DNA of 64,000 bases from Sphingobacterium corticibacterium (GCF_004208525.1 NZ_SGIT01000006.1:1-64000), one strand, 5' to 3'; positions 8,612 through 18,487 are shown, counted from the first letter of the stretch. The notes: generated from the sequence alone by a model not told the origin. Numbers and translations are program-made.

Positions 8612-11600
8612 TTTTTAACAAGACTGTTTAGTTGTGAAATATCAATTCTGTGCATTTTTTGTATTGCTTGTTCATATTCAGACTTGTGCGCGAAATGTTT
8701 TTCGTTTCCAATGACTATAAGGAGACGTTTGGCTCTTGAAAAGCCTACATTTATTCGTTGGAGCTCTCGGGCGAAACCTAGGGCGAATGGATACTTGTTA
8801 TTATCTATTGGTATCTTTTTCCCTTTTTCTATTTTGTACTGCTTGTTGCTTCGTACAGTGGATATTATGATGATGTTTCTTTCCATCCCTTGGAACCTAT
8901 CAACGGTATTTATCCTCAATGGAATATTGTATTCGTTTCTAAGTTTATATTGTTCAAAATTACGCCATTCGTTTCTTGAAAGTGTTGGATATAAGGCTTT
9001 TCTAATTGCGGTCATCTGTGGCATGTAGTAAGTTATAATTCCAATCTCTTTTTCTTCGTCTTTTGCAGCATGTAGTGTATATTCATCGAAACCTTCGGAG
9101 GTTTTGAGCGCTTTTAGAACCAGTTTGATCGCTTCGATCTCACCCATATTCTCGTAGGAGGTGCCTATTTTTTCTTCTGGGGATTCTACGTTTACCCAGA
9201 TAGCGTGGTGCTTGGGTTCGATAAACGGGATTTGGCTTAAACCATGCCATCTACTTGATTTTACTGAGAAGTCAGGAATGTCCATTGTTCCTTTGATGCC
9301 ACATAGTAGACCATTTTCTAGTTCCTGCTGATCTGTATAAAATTGACTTATGCAGTTCATTATCTGCTCGTGCATCCTAAATTGTGTGTCAAGACTGGTC
9401 ACGAAATTCTTTGGTGCATTTTTAAAGAGCTTCTCGAATTGCGAGACCTTGTAGTCTTCCTTAGTCCAATCTTCAATTAGCTTCTTGGCACCGACGGCTT
9501 CTAGTGCTTCGCCAAATTCTTTTTCGTCGATCATTGGAGGAAGCTGCTTATGGTCTCCAATAATTACTACCTTTTTGCCTAAAATTAGCGGCATGACGAG
9601 TTCCGGCGGTGTTGCTTTACTAGCCTCATCCATAATAACTAGGTCAAAAACTGGATCATTAAGCTTATCAGAGTTTCTATGAAAAGTAGCTTGATATGCC
9701 TCTCCGAAATTCTTGCTTCCGCATTCGCTGCATGTGGCTGCAAATACATTGACATGTTTGAGATAGGCATCTGTAAAAGTCTTTTTAATTGAAGCGCTCT
9801 TGCTCTCAAGTCCTATTTTCCATTTTGAGACTACATCGGCATACTTTGATTCATCAGTACAGTTTGAGATTATCGTATCAATCCATGAGCAGACCGCATT
9901 GTCACTATTTCTTTTTTCTTCATTGGAACCACTGTTAGCTTGAGACCAGTTTCTTATTCGTTCATTCGAATATACTTTCCCCTCGTCTTCAAATTTTTCG
10001 ATATTTCCTATTCTCAATGGACGTACCAGTTTTTTACCTTTGATGCGTTCGAGAGCATTGTCTACTGCAAGGTTGGTCTGCGAGGTAATGAGAAGTTTTG
10101 ATCCGTTTTCCCGGATGAGCGTTTGCCAGATTATCTCTGCAATAACAGTTGTCTTACCTGTTCCAGGAGGGCCTTGGATTAGCGAAAGATCGCGTGCAAG
10201 CAGCGTTTTAGCAACTGCCTCTAATTGTTTGGGTTGAGTACTTAGGAAAGGTTCATTTAGATTTGCAGCGACTTTTTCTTTTTCTTCATCGAGATCTGAA
10301 AGCGACTGACGAGCCTCATTGGGATCGAATAGAAAATTAGAAAGATTTGGATTGACTGGAAAGCCATTTTTACTGCTCGGTTCCGTAACTTTTTTCATAG
10401 CCTTTATCATTCGGCCGACATTCGTCATTTCTCCGGGAAAAATAGGCTTAATAAAACCTTTGCGAATTTCTTCGAGGCTGATCCTGTCTTTCTCGCGTCC
10501 ATTTATCATCTCGTCAAAGGTATCTGTTATTTTGAAGCGGAGCTTGTTTTTTTCCTTTCTTACTAGTCTTCCTATAGTTACTCCTTCCTTAAAAAAGGCT
10601 TCAGCACCGTACTTCTTGATCTGTTCATTTAATTGCTCTCTCTGGGCAGGTGTCAAATATATGAAGGTCGCTTGGCTTATATTTCGCCTGACTTCCTTTT
10701 CCTTTTCTATTTCAAGGGTTTCGTTCTTAATAAGCTCATATGTACTCCGGCCAAGACTGTTATCAAATGAGACATTCAGGATTTCTGCATATTCTGAGCA
10801 AGCTTGGTTGATAGCTTCCTTGAAGTTATCCCTGTCTTCGGGAGTTAGAAATTGGTAAGAAAATAATGCAGTAGTATGCTTTTTTATAAAATCAAAATGG
10901 ACTGCGGTTCCAATAGATTTTCTCACGGAATTGACCACAGCATGGAGTGTTTTTTCTCGCTTATCTTCGAGATCCATCTTAAATCTCAAAATATAGGCTG
11001 GCTTATATTCCTTTTCCTCTATGGAAACAGATGGAAATAGTTTTTTAATCCGCAAGATCTGGCTGCTGAAATCATCTGCTGAATCTGCTGAAACTTTTAC
11101 GGCCGATTGGCTTATTATAAATTCGGTTTTTTCCTTTTGATCTGTAAAAGTCTTGAAATTACGTAGAGTCGTAATATCTGTAGATGTATCTTGCTTGAAA
11201 AAATACTGGGTAGGAAGCCTGCGAATATTTTTCCCAGGGAACTGGTTCTGAATAGTCTTTAATCCGCTTTCTACAATTTGACGACTTGTATTTTGGATAT
11301 GGTAAATACCATCGATTAGGGTGAAACCATTCAGAGGTATGGCATTTGCGCCATTCGGTACTTTGAACCTTGAAATAGATCGTACCAATACCATGTTGTC
11401 GGAGGCAAAAATCTGTTTGTCTATGTGCGCGCTTACCTCCACGAGATATTCTCCTTCTTTAGTGTAGGAAACTTTTGCGCGATCGAGCGACAGTTCAATG
11501 AGTTTCTCCATTAGATTCTGGGAAGTTTCAGAAGGATCTTTGCTTGTTGGGAAGGTAACAGATAGGAGTACGTCGTTTACCTTTTCTATGAAAATAGACT

Positions 11601-12624
11601 GCTTATAGTATTCAGTTATCAGTTTTTGGAGGTGCGGAAGATCTCTATCTGTTATCTCTACCATTCCGTCTGCTAATATAGGGCATTCCAGCTGGTACTC
11701 ATTCTGAAGCTTCCTCATTAGTTCCCCGTAGATGTGTTCTTTTGAGGTGTTTTCTGAATAAGTAAGCTCTATCTTACCAGCAATGGCATGGGTGACAGGT
11801 TTGGCTGATAAATCATAAAACAATTCTTCTCCTAGAGTTTTCAAGCTCGCAAGTTCCTCACTCGCAAGTTCCCTGTAATTTTTGAATTCGATAAATGCTT
11901 TTTCCTCACCTATACCATGATCCTCGATTTCACTTTTCCTAAATAAGCTGAAGATTCCCTTTTCAAGCTTTTCTATCAGATCTTTTTCATTAATAAAGAT
12001 ATCTACATAGGTAGCCCTCTCGCTTTCGCCTTCTCTGGACTCCATATATGGGGCTGTAATATTATCAATTTTCCAGACTTGCTCTTTATCCTTTACAAGC
12101 TTTTTTAATGCATTTACATAGTTTTTCCATATCTGCATGTCTATTTGCTTATTTATGTCAAGCATCGGAACCTCATTTGATTCTATTTCTTGAAAAAGAA
12201 ACTTGAAGCCATTGGAATTGGTACCCGCATTTTCAGAGTTCGAAGCAAATTTGAAAGTACATAGTTTTTTTATGGTGTTTTTAGAAGGTTCAACAAAAAA
12301 CTTAGTTTCTTTTATCTTACTTATCTGATAAGAGTGAAGTTCTGTGAACACGTCGAGCTTGTCGGATCGCAATGAAACACCGATCTCTATTGCAGTCTCC
12401 TTTCCAAGTGGGATAATTATTTTGTGTCTTGGACGGTTCTTTTGAGCATCGGGCTTTTGTTTCTGGAAAAAGCATAATAGCTCGCTCGAGCTTAGAAATT
12501 TTCTTAATTCAGAAGATTTTAGCTCATTGTCAGGATTATTATCATATCTGCTGTCGAAGTCATCTGAGGGACGCAATGTGATCTCTAAGGCTTCTGTTGG
12601 AGTTTTGTCCAAAATACTATCCAC
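8608..12624 (-). CDS. Large Upf1/DNA2-like superfamily 1 helicase
   Basis: A 1338-aa protein starting at GTG (12622-12624); no ATG lies near. The first 800 residues hold no recognised enzyme motif but look like several repeated alpha/beta modules. The C-terminal third is an SF1B helicase: Walker A GPPGTGKT at about 818-825, motif Ia SQTNLAVDN, motif II VIMDEAS at about 998, motif III GDHKQLPP, motif V VDRFQGMER at about 1240 and motif VI GFSRAKRLL at about 1295. Related proteins (COG1112) unwind RNA or DNA. It is first in a two-gene operon with the PLD-like protein. This pairing matches the domain content of helicase + PLD defence systems such as Mokosh, but no kinase-like domain is visible here. 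Confidence 0.85.
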   Translation of the reverse strand: MDSILDKTPTEALEITLRPSDDFDSRYDNNPDNELKSSELRKFLSSSELLCFFQKQKPDAQKNRPRHKIIIPLGKETAIEIGVSLRSDKLDVFTELHSYQISKIKETKFFVEPSKNTIKKLCTFKFASNSENAGTNSNGFKFLFQEIESNEVPMLDINKQIDMQIWKNYVNALKKLVKDKEQVWKIDNITAPYMESREGESERATYVDIFINEKDLIEKLEKGIFSLFRKSEIEDHGIGEEKAFIEFKNYRELASEELASLKTLGEELFYDLSAKPVTHAIAGKIELTYSENTSKEHIYGELMRKLQNEYQLECPILADGMVEITDRDLPHLQKLITEYYKQSIFIEKVNDVLLSVTFPTSKDPSETSQNLMEKLIELSLDRAKVSYTKEGEYLVEVSAHIDKQIFASDNMVLVRSISRFKVPNGANAIPLNGFTLIDGIYHIQNTSRQIVESGLKTIQNQFPGKNIRRLPTQYFFKQDTSTDITTLRNFKTFTDQKEKTEFIISQSAVKVSADSADDFSSQILRIKKLFPSVSIEEKEYKPAYILRFKMDLEDKREKTLHAVVNSVRKSIGTAVHFDFIKKHTTALFSYQFLTPEDRDNFKEAINQACSEYAEILNVSFDNSLGRSTYELIKNETLEIEKEKEVRRNISQATFIYLTPAQREQLNEQIKKYGAEAFFKEGVTIGRLVRKEKNKLRFKITDTFDEMINGREKDRISLEEIRKGFIKPIFPGEMTNVGRMIKAMKKVTEPSSKNGFPVNPNLSNFLFDPNEARQSLSDLDEEKEKVAANLNEPFLSTQPKQLEAVAKTLLARDLSLIQGPPGTGKTTVIAEIIWQTLIRENGSKLLITSQTNLAVDNALERIKGKKLVRPLRIGNIEKFEDEGKVYSNERIRNWSQANSGSNEEKRNSDNAVCSWIDTIISNCTDESKYADVVSKWKIGLESKSASIKKTFTDAYLKHVNVFAATCSECGSKNFGEAYQATFHRNSDKLNDPVFDLVIMDEASKATPPELVMPLILGKKVVIIGDHKQLPPMIDEKEFGEALEAVGAKKLIEDWTKEDYKVSQFEKLFKNAPKNFVTSLDTQFRMHEQIMNCISQFYTDQQELENGLLCGIKGTMDIPDFSVKSSRWHGLSQIPFIEPKHHAIWVNVESPEEKIGTSYENMGEIEAIKLVLKALKTSEGFDEYTLHAAKDEEKEIGIITYYMPQMTAIRKALYPTLSRNEWRNFEQYKLRNEYNIPLRINTVDRFQGMERNIIIISTVRSNKQYKIEKGKKIPIDNNKYPFALGFARELQRINVGFSRAKRLLIVIGNEKHFAHKSEYEQAIQKMHRIDISQLNSLVKK

Positions 12625-12670
12625 TTTTAAGTTTGTTTTTTATAATAAGTAATAACAGGATACGCTAATT

Positions 12671-12717
12671 TAATAAATGTAAGAAGAAAACAAAGTGCTT
12701 TCTGCTTACATTTATTA
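12671..12717. repeat. 13-bp perfect inverted repeat upstream of the helicase
   Basis: TAATAAATGTAAG (12671-12683) is the exact reverse complement of 12705-12717, with a 21-base spacer. It sits 47 bases before the GTG of the helicase gene in the divergent intergenic region. It could be an operator or a transcribed stem-loop near the 5' end. The remaining 12718-12950 contains only short palindromes. Confidence 0.5.
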
Positions 12718-12867
12718 TTATTAATAGGATTATCATCTTAAATAATTAAAAGTGGATTGAACTCCAAATGTTAGGGCTACATAATTAGAGTAGAAAACGA
12801 TACCGCAATCAGCATCGTCTATATAATCAAAGGTATTCCGTTAAGTTGTGCATTAACAAGTCTCTTA

Positions 12868-12886
12868 TGATACGATAAACGTATCA
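12868..12886. repeat. Short palindrome in the divergent intergenic region
   Basis: TGATACG / CGTATCA with a 5-base spacer, a perfect 7-bp inverted repeat. Size and symmetry fit a dimeric HTH-regulator site. Confidence 0.35.
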
Positions 12887-12952
12887 GGGTCTATAAGCTA
12901 TTTCTTATTCTATTTTTACTAAAATTGTTAGTGTAAAAATGTGAAATATTTT

Positions 12953-12974
12953 AACAAATACTTTTGTATTTGTT
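12953..12974. promoter_or_regulatory. Candidate operator of the XRE regulator
   Basis: AACAAATAC tttt GTATTTGTT is a perfect 9-bp palindrome whose right arm ends 18 bases before the ATG of the XRE gene at 12993. That position would cover the promoter, as expected for autoregulation. The flanks also contain an imperfect palindrome, TTTTACTAA / TTAGTGTAAAA (12914-12938 area). Confidence 0.45.
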
Positions 12975-12992
12975 GGTATAAATTTTACTAAA

Positions 12993-13840
12993 ATGTCGTT
13001 ATTAGCAAAAAATCTAAAATATTTGAGGGATCAGAAAGGTCTATCACAAGAAAAAATGGGAGCTGCAATTGGATCAGTCGTGATCGATATGCTGCTTACG
13101 AAAGAATAAAGGCGGGTTCTGAGCCTCCTTTGGAATTACTTATAAGTATTTCGCGATTTTTTCATATTAGCTTAGACTTATTGATTACTGTGGATTTGAG
13201 AAAGTACCCATTGAATAAGATATTGGAATTTGAAGATAATCGGATATTGCTGCCTATTAAAGTCGATCAGAGTGGAGAGAATATGATAGAAATCGTGCCT
13301 CATAGAGCAAAGGCAGGTTGTCTCGTCCTGAAAAAACGAAATAAAGCAAAGCACGCTAACGATTTTCAACATAATATTCTCAAAAATTTACACAATCCAC
13401 CCGCGCAATATGCATTTTATGTCGAGCCACTTACGCTTTCTATTAAAGAATACAACGATTTATTAGATGTCACTATCTTTAATCGATTTTTCAATTTTCA
13501 TCCAATCGATTATGAAGATTTGAATATTAGGTCGGGCATTTTGAAGTATAAACTAGGTTTAATACCATATCTGAGAGCTCATGTTTCTATCCCTCCCCAT
13601 GAAGACGTGACAAGCTCGGATCACTATTATTCTTATACTAAAGGAGGAACAAATATAGCGTGCCATAGTGGTACTATTATTCCAGAGGACTATCGCTTAT
13701 CCACTCAATTTGAGAACATTTTAGACCAAGCTTATAACGAGCGATACATGGTAAATCAAAATCAATATTTAGAAATGATTGACACAATTATTCAGGAACC
13801 GAGTAAAAATTCAAATTATTATTACATTTTGAACAAATAA
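12993..13840 (+). pseudogene. XRE-family regulator, frameshifted and with an unfamiliar C-terminus
   Basis: ATG at 12993 starts a classic XRE helix-turn-helix (SLLAKNLKYLRDQKGLSQ, EKMGAAIG) that runs into a stop. One frame over, the protein continues as RDRYAAYERIKAGSEPPLELL and stays open to 13840. Restoring one base near 13070 (GGATCAGTCGT to GGAATCAGTCGT) gives the expected G-I-S-R-D, so this looks like a 1-base deletion. After DNRILLPIKVDQ and IEIVPHRAKAGC, typical of Bacteroidota XRE-S24 proteins, the sequence becomes unrelated and no Ser/Lys peptidase dyad is visible, suggesting a join to another gene. It lies between the helicase operon and the HD-Hsp90 gene. Confidence 0.6.
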
Positions 13841-13941
13841 ATTATATCATTATGTTTATCCCATAAACGTGTCTCGATTCGAACATTTAAAAGGTGTAGA
13901 TAAAAGAGATTTGAGAGCGGCTTGCAAACAATTAAAATTTC

Positions 13942-16900
13942 ATGGCTAAGACAATTCACCCATCAATACCAGGAGAACTTATCCTGTCGGAACTTAAAAA
14001 GAAAACCCAGAACAACGAAAGACAATCTGAATTTTTAAGTCTTTTTGAATCTTTTAGTCGCCTTGTTGCTCACGAAACACGTTTTATTGTGGCCCTGTTT
14101 CCAGAGTATACTCCGCATGACGAACCACTTCATTTACGTCGTTTATTTGAGCTAGCTGAATGTTTACTAGGTGAGATAGTTATTAAAAACCTTAATGCGA
14201 CAGAATTGTTCATCTTGGCACTGTCGCTGTATGGACATGACTGGGGGATGGCAGTGTCAGATAAGGAGAAAGAAGTGATTTTGTCTGGTTCATCACATAG
14301 CGATGACTTCGCATTGTTAGAAAATGAACAGAATAAATTTGAACAGCATTTAATCGATCAGAACCAACTACGTGAAAACCTGAGCAATTTTGGATGGCAG
14401 GAATACGTTCGAAAAACACATGCCGAACGTAGTGCAAGAAGGTGTATTAAATATTTTAAAAATATTGATAATGGCATTGGTGAAGCTTTGGCACGAGCTT
14501 GCGAAGGGCACTGGTTGGATTTCGAAGAGCTTAGAAATCTTATCATCTATCCATATAACTACAGTATTAGGGGAGAGGTTATAAATTTAAGAGCAATCGC
14601 TATCTATGTGCGATTAATTGACCTCTTTGATATCACAAATGAGCGTACTCCCTATAGTATCTACAAATATACTGCGCCAAAAGACGTGCGTTCCGTAATG
14701 GAATGGGCTAAGCATAGGGCAATAAATTCTATGAGTACCGTCCCTTCTCAAAACGGGCGGAATATTTTGGTTGATGGTCAAACAACCGATCATGAAGTAT
14801 TTGCTGCGCTTCTAGATCTAAAATCCTTCTGTGCTCACCAGCTAAAGGAGGGGCTTGAATTGCTTGATGAAATGCACTTGGAGAAATACAATCTACACAT
14901 TTATGATTTAAAATGGAATATAATTCCAAAGGGTTTTGATCCTATTAATATAAGATTTCAATTTGATCGTTCAAGGATGTTTGAAATTCTTAGCGATGAA
15001 ATTTATCAAGGAGACAAGTATGTTTTTATCCGCGAATTGATCCAAAATTCGGTAGATGCAATGAAATTTCGCACCGAATTGCTTTCGACGCGCATGGGGT
15101 ATCGACAAGGTTTAATGAGTAGAGTAAAGATTTGTGTTGAAGAATTAGATGATGATCAAACGCTAGTCTCCGTAACTGATGATGGTATTGGTATGGATCG
15201 TTATGTGATCGAAAATTATTTAAGCGTTGCAGGTAGGAGTTATTATCGTAGTGAAGAATTTCAAAAGCTTGGTTTAAAAATGGATCCTATATCTAGGTTT
15301 GGAGTAGGAATTCTGAGTTGTTTTATGGTGGCTGAGCGTATAGAAATTATTTCATACCGGGATCGTCTGGTAAAGCATGATAGTAAGGTAATCAAGATTC
15401 AAGTGCCATTTGTCGATCAGCAATTTCGTGTAGAAATGCGTAACCCCGAAAACCACGATCGAGTCGGAACGACAGTGAAGGTGTATGTCTCAGCAAAAAA
15501 AATTTTAAAAAACCTTCATGATGAAAAACCTCTGCAAGTTACTGACTATGTTAGAGCAATAGCGGGAGCCGTTGATTTTCCAATTGAGATTATTGAGAGA
15601 GGAAACAAATCTGTCGTTGTCAGTCCTTGGGCAGACTTCGATGAAATCTCTCAAACGTTTCCCGAGCACCACCTGCATGCGATAGATACTCACCTACGAA
15701 TAGATAATATGTTTGCTATTCAGAATATAAAAAATGCTAAACTAAATTTTAAAGAGCACCGGATCGATGTCTCCAAAGACCTTAACATCGAAAATGTTGA
15801 AGGATATATATCCTATTTAATTCCATTAGATTTCGATATTAGATTAGTTAATAGCGGGAGAAGTTGGCCGGGCGATGACTTCACAATAAAGGATTCTGGA
15901 AAGAGAAGGCAGGAAAAACGTCTTCAGTTTAGTTTTAAATGGCGTAATTCTAGAAATAATCAGCTTCCCGAAGATTGGAACTTAGGAAGGAGTGCCTTTT
16001 CCCAAATGACTTATCAGATTTTTTTAGACGGAATTCTTGTTTCGGGAGCGCTTTCTCCAAGAGAAATTGATGGAAAACTACCAAAGCAATATTTTTCTTC
16101 AAGAGGTGGGCATTTTTTTACAGATGAGCACTTCGTCGTTCCGCGCGTTATATTAAATTTGATTAAGGATCGTGGAGGTAAGACAGATTTATCTCGGTTC
16201 TCCTTGGAAAATAGAAGTAGTCATTGGGAAGATATTGTAGTGGACAAACTACACTTGTTTCTTCTCAAATATTATGAAGATCTGTTAAAAAGCAAAGATG
16301 GTATGCAATTGCTAGTGCTTATGAGTCAGATGGAATTTTTTTATAGACTTTCCGTGGATCAGATTATTGATTTTATTGGACTAGAAAATTGCCCAGTTGC
16401 TATGATTAAGACTAATGGGACTATTTTATTTGAAGATTGGGGAAATTTAATTGATCGACAAATTTTACTTCAACCTAAATATACCAATTGGTTCAGCCGA
16501 AAACTCATCAATAAGTTCAATAATGAAGATTCTACTAGCAATAATTACTCCCAGAATGATTTTCTTCTCGACTGGAAAGGCGAAGCATTTATACTAACAC
16601 GTCATGATCTGGAGCATCAAGCTCTTGAGGACGGTAGTTCAGTTCAAGAGATCAGTGTGAGCAGATACTACAATTACTATTTGGTTAGAACACACCATTT
16701 TTCACATTACCGTTTTCTATCTTCCCCATATCTTTATGGTGCTCCTCTCATACAAGAAGTTTGGGCTCCTAATAAAACTATGTTCATTTCTCCCGAAGAT
16801 GAATTGTTTGAAAAGATTATTGAATCTGAGATTCCTTTAGATGCATCAGAGCTCGAGAAGGTTTTTTACTCAGCTTTGGAACGGGAATATGTAGATGAGA

Positions 16901-17343
16901 TGCCTAATATTGGTAATTTCGAAGCTCCTTACGAGTCTTCTTTTTGCTTCGGCCTGACGCATTTAAACTACCGACATCAAAACACTATAAATATTTTACA
17001 GATTTTGATTGCTTTTTCAAAGGCGAAACCAAAAACAAATGAGGAGTCGGTAATTTGGGGATCTGTACATGATAAGCTGTACGAACTCCCATATTTTGAT
17101 CGCTACAGCCACAGACACTTTCCAATTAAAATTGATGAAATCAATACCGTTTTCTCCGAGCTGAACACATATATTGTAGAAAATTACTTGATTAAAAATT
17201 TTCATCCATTTTCCTCGATAATTTTTGACGATTTTGTTGAGGGCACAGTTTACCATGCTGAAGATGATAATGTCTACAGCTTCTTTGATAACGCAGATTT
17301 TGACGCCTATGAATTTAATGAAAGTTACTCTCTAACTCTTTAA
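13942..17343 (+). CDS. HD-domain / Hsp90-like (GHKL) ATPase fusion
   Basis: An 1133-aa protein. Residues about 45-230 form an HD-type helical domain, with His99-Asp100 in LYGHDWGM. Residues about 335-560 form a GHKL/Hsp90-type ATPase: N-box E365-L-I-Q-N369-S-V-D372-A, G1 box DDGIGMD (413-419), G2 box SRFGVGILSCF (about 451-461). The rest is unassigned, with an acidic C-terminus. HD + Hsp90-like fusions occur among defence-associated ATPases; here the gene faces away from the helicase-PLD operon across the XRE gene. The target is unknown. All key nucleotide-binding residues I can check are present. Confidence 0.75.
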   Translation: MAKTIHPSIPGELILSELKKKTQNNERQSEFLSLFESFSRLVAHETRFIVALFPEYTPHDEPLHLRRLFELAECLLGEIVIKNLNATELFILALSLYGHDWGMAVSDKEKEVILSGSSHSDDFALLENEQNKFEQHLIDQNQLRENLSNFGWQEYVRKTHAERSARRCIKYFKNIDNGIGEALARACEGHWLDFEELRNLIIYPYNYSIRGEVINLRAIAIYVRLIDLFDITNERTPYSIYKYTAPKDVRSVMEWAKHRAINSMSTVPSQNGRNILVDGQTTDHEVFAALLDLKSFCAHQLKEGLELLDEMHLEKYNLHIYDLKWNIIPKGFDPINIRFQFDRSRMFEILSDEIYQGDKYVFIRELIQNSVDAMKFRTELLSTRMGYRQGLMSRVKICVEELDDDQTLVSVTDDGIGMDRYVIENYLSVAGRSYYRSEEFQKLGLKMDPISRFGVGILSCFMVAERIEIISYRDRLVKHDSKVIKIQVPFVDQQFRVEMRNPENHDRVGTTVKVYVSAKKILKNLHDEKPLQVTDYVRAIAGAVDFPIEIIERGNKSVVVSPWADFDEISQTFPEHHLHAIDTHLRIDNMFAIQNIKNAKLNFKEHRIDVSKDLNIENVEGYISYLIPLDFDIRLVNSGRSWPGDDFTIKDSGKRRQEKRLQFSFKWRNSRNNQLPEDWNLGRSAFSQMTYQIFLDGILVSGALSPREIDGKLPKQYFSSRGGHFFTDEHFVVPRVILNLIKDRGGKTDLSRFSLENRSSHWEDIVVDKLHLFLLKYYEDLLKSKDGMQLLVLMSQMEFFYRLSVDQIIDFIGLENCPVAMIKTNGTILFEDWGNLIDRQILLQPKYTNWFSRKLINKFNNEDSTSNNYSQNDFLLDWKGEAFILTRHDLEHQALEDGSSVQEISVSRYYNYYLVRTHHFSHYRFLSSPYLYGAPLIQEVWAPNKTMFISPEDELFEKIIESEIPLDASELEKVFYSALEREYVDEMPNIGNFEAPYESSFCFGLTHLNYRHQNTINILQILIAFSKAKPKTNEESVIWGSVHDKLYELPYFDRYSHRHFPIKIDEINTVFSELNTYIVENYLIKNFHPFSSIIFDDFVEGTVYHAEDDNVYSFFDNADFDAYEFNESYSLTL

Positions 17344-17433
17344 TTACAGTTTAATGGAAGTTAACCTTAACTAGATGGCCCGATGTATGTTAGATGAACA
17401 AATTCTTTTTTCGCATTACACTAATACTTATTT

Positions 17434-17640
17434 ATGAAATACAACATTAACGATATTAAGATAGGGGATGAACTCTTTTTTGATCGTAAAGGAATAGATA
17501 ATCATGATTTATACTGGAAAGTAGTAGGCTTTCATAAAGAAATGATCAAAATAGAGATCGCAGCCATGGGGTTTCAAGAAAATTTATATATCGATGTGAC
17601 AGATATAAAATATTTGAATCCGAAAATAGATAACCTTTAG
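17434..17640 (+). CDS. Small hypothetical protein
   Basis: A 68-aa protein starting 90 bases after the HD-Hsp90 gene on the same strand. It is compact, with strands such as DELFFDRKG and LYWKVVGFH, resembling a small beta-barrel, but has no diagnostic motif. It could be an accessory protein of the upstream gene; this is inferred from position only. Confidence 0.5.
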   Translation: MKYNINDIKIGDELFFDRKGIDNHDLYWKVVGFHKEMIKIEIAAMGFQENLYIDVTDIKYLNPKIDNL

Positions 17641-17870
17641 AAATAATACGTATGAATAAAAAAAGAGGTGGAAGCGATATCCTAGAAAATCTGTAGCTAT
17701 AACAGCGGAAAAATAAATCAATATTTTAGATGTGAAAAATACTTTGTATAATTTGCATTATACCAGAATACCAGAGTTTCTTACTATTTATATAGCACGT
17801 TTCAAACTTTCTGAAGAACTATACGCAGCTGTGTCCGATATATGATATTCTCAGACTATTTTTTATTTTA

Positions 17871-17918
17871 TGTCACTACCCTTTGTGCTCAGCGGAGCGA
17901 GCAAGAAGGGTAGTGACA
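17871..17918. repeat. 13-bp inverted repeat with nested inner stem
   Basis: TGTCACTACCCTT (17871-17883) is the exact reverse complement of 17906-17918. The loop contains a further pairing TGCTC / GAGCA. It directly follows the stop of the IS66-like remnant on the minus strand, so it may be an insertion-sequence end or terminator. The rest of 17641-17870 shows no gene. Confidence 0.6.
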
Positions 17919-17931
17919 GTGAAATTATTTA

Positions 17932-18195
17932 TTAAGCTAGCTTTACTAATTTAGCGATGAGGGTAATATCCATTGAATCCACAGCTATTCTGACTCCAGA
18001 GGGATACTCAAGTACAACCGTTCTTGAAAACTTACTTTCCATTATCGGAACCTCATCCAGGTGCGCCAATTTTTTCTCTTCAATGATTTGCGTCGTCCTA
18101 GGACTTGATAAACCAATCCCAACCTCGGCAAAGGTATGCTTCAGTGAATTCTCGTATTCCCTATGGCTGTCTGTATCCGCTAAATAATACGGAAA
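17932..18195 (-). pseudogene. IS66-type accessory protein (TnpA-like) C-terminal remnant
   Basis: On the minus strand about 87 codons end with TAA at 17932-17934. The end reads VLEYPSGVRIAVDSMDITLIAKLVKLA, matching the C-terminal pattern of IS66 TnpA proteins (L-x-x-G-v-R-l-x-v then D-x-x-l-l-a-x-L-V-x-x-L). No start or N-terminal HTH is found upstream in frame, so it is truncated. Confidence 0.5.
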
Positions 18196-18216
18196 TTATC
18201 GTAACCCCAGCAAATT

Positions 18217-18372
18217 ATGAAGATTGCAAGTATTAGTGATATACCTGTCAGGGACAGTATATTCTTATCGCGGGTAGAAATTCATCGTACTCATCAAGAT
18301 TCCGCAATCAAACTGAGGCCCGGCACATTGGCCGATGCTGATGTCATCACGGATGATCAAACTATTTTATAA
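18217..18372 (+). CDS. Possible small ORF (51 codons)
   Basis: ATG at 18217 to TAA at 18370. The tail IKLRPGTLADADVI resembles the first strand of GNAT acetyltransferases, so it may be the leftover start of such a gene. There is no further support. Confidence 0.2.
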   Translation: MKIASISDIPVRDSIFLSRVEIHRTHQDSAIKLRPGTLADADVITDDQTIL

Positions 18373-18487
18373 AGGATCTGGAAAAATGTTGTTAAGAGTT
18401 TGAAAAGGAATTGAGATAAGTTGCCGGTTATTGGTCACTAACTCTGGTGTACTTTTGTCGGAATATTCATTTATTGATTTTGCTCCA

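Noticed and set aside
10319..10858. Long plus-strand open frame (179 aa) opposite the helicase gene
   Set aside because: It mirrors the minus-strand helicase coding sequence, is Ser/Phe/Leu-rich as expected of antisense frames, and has no family resemblance.
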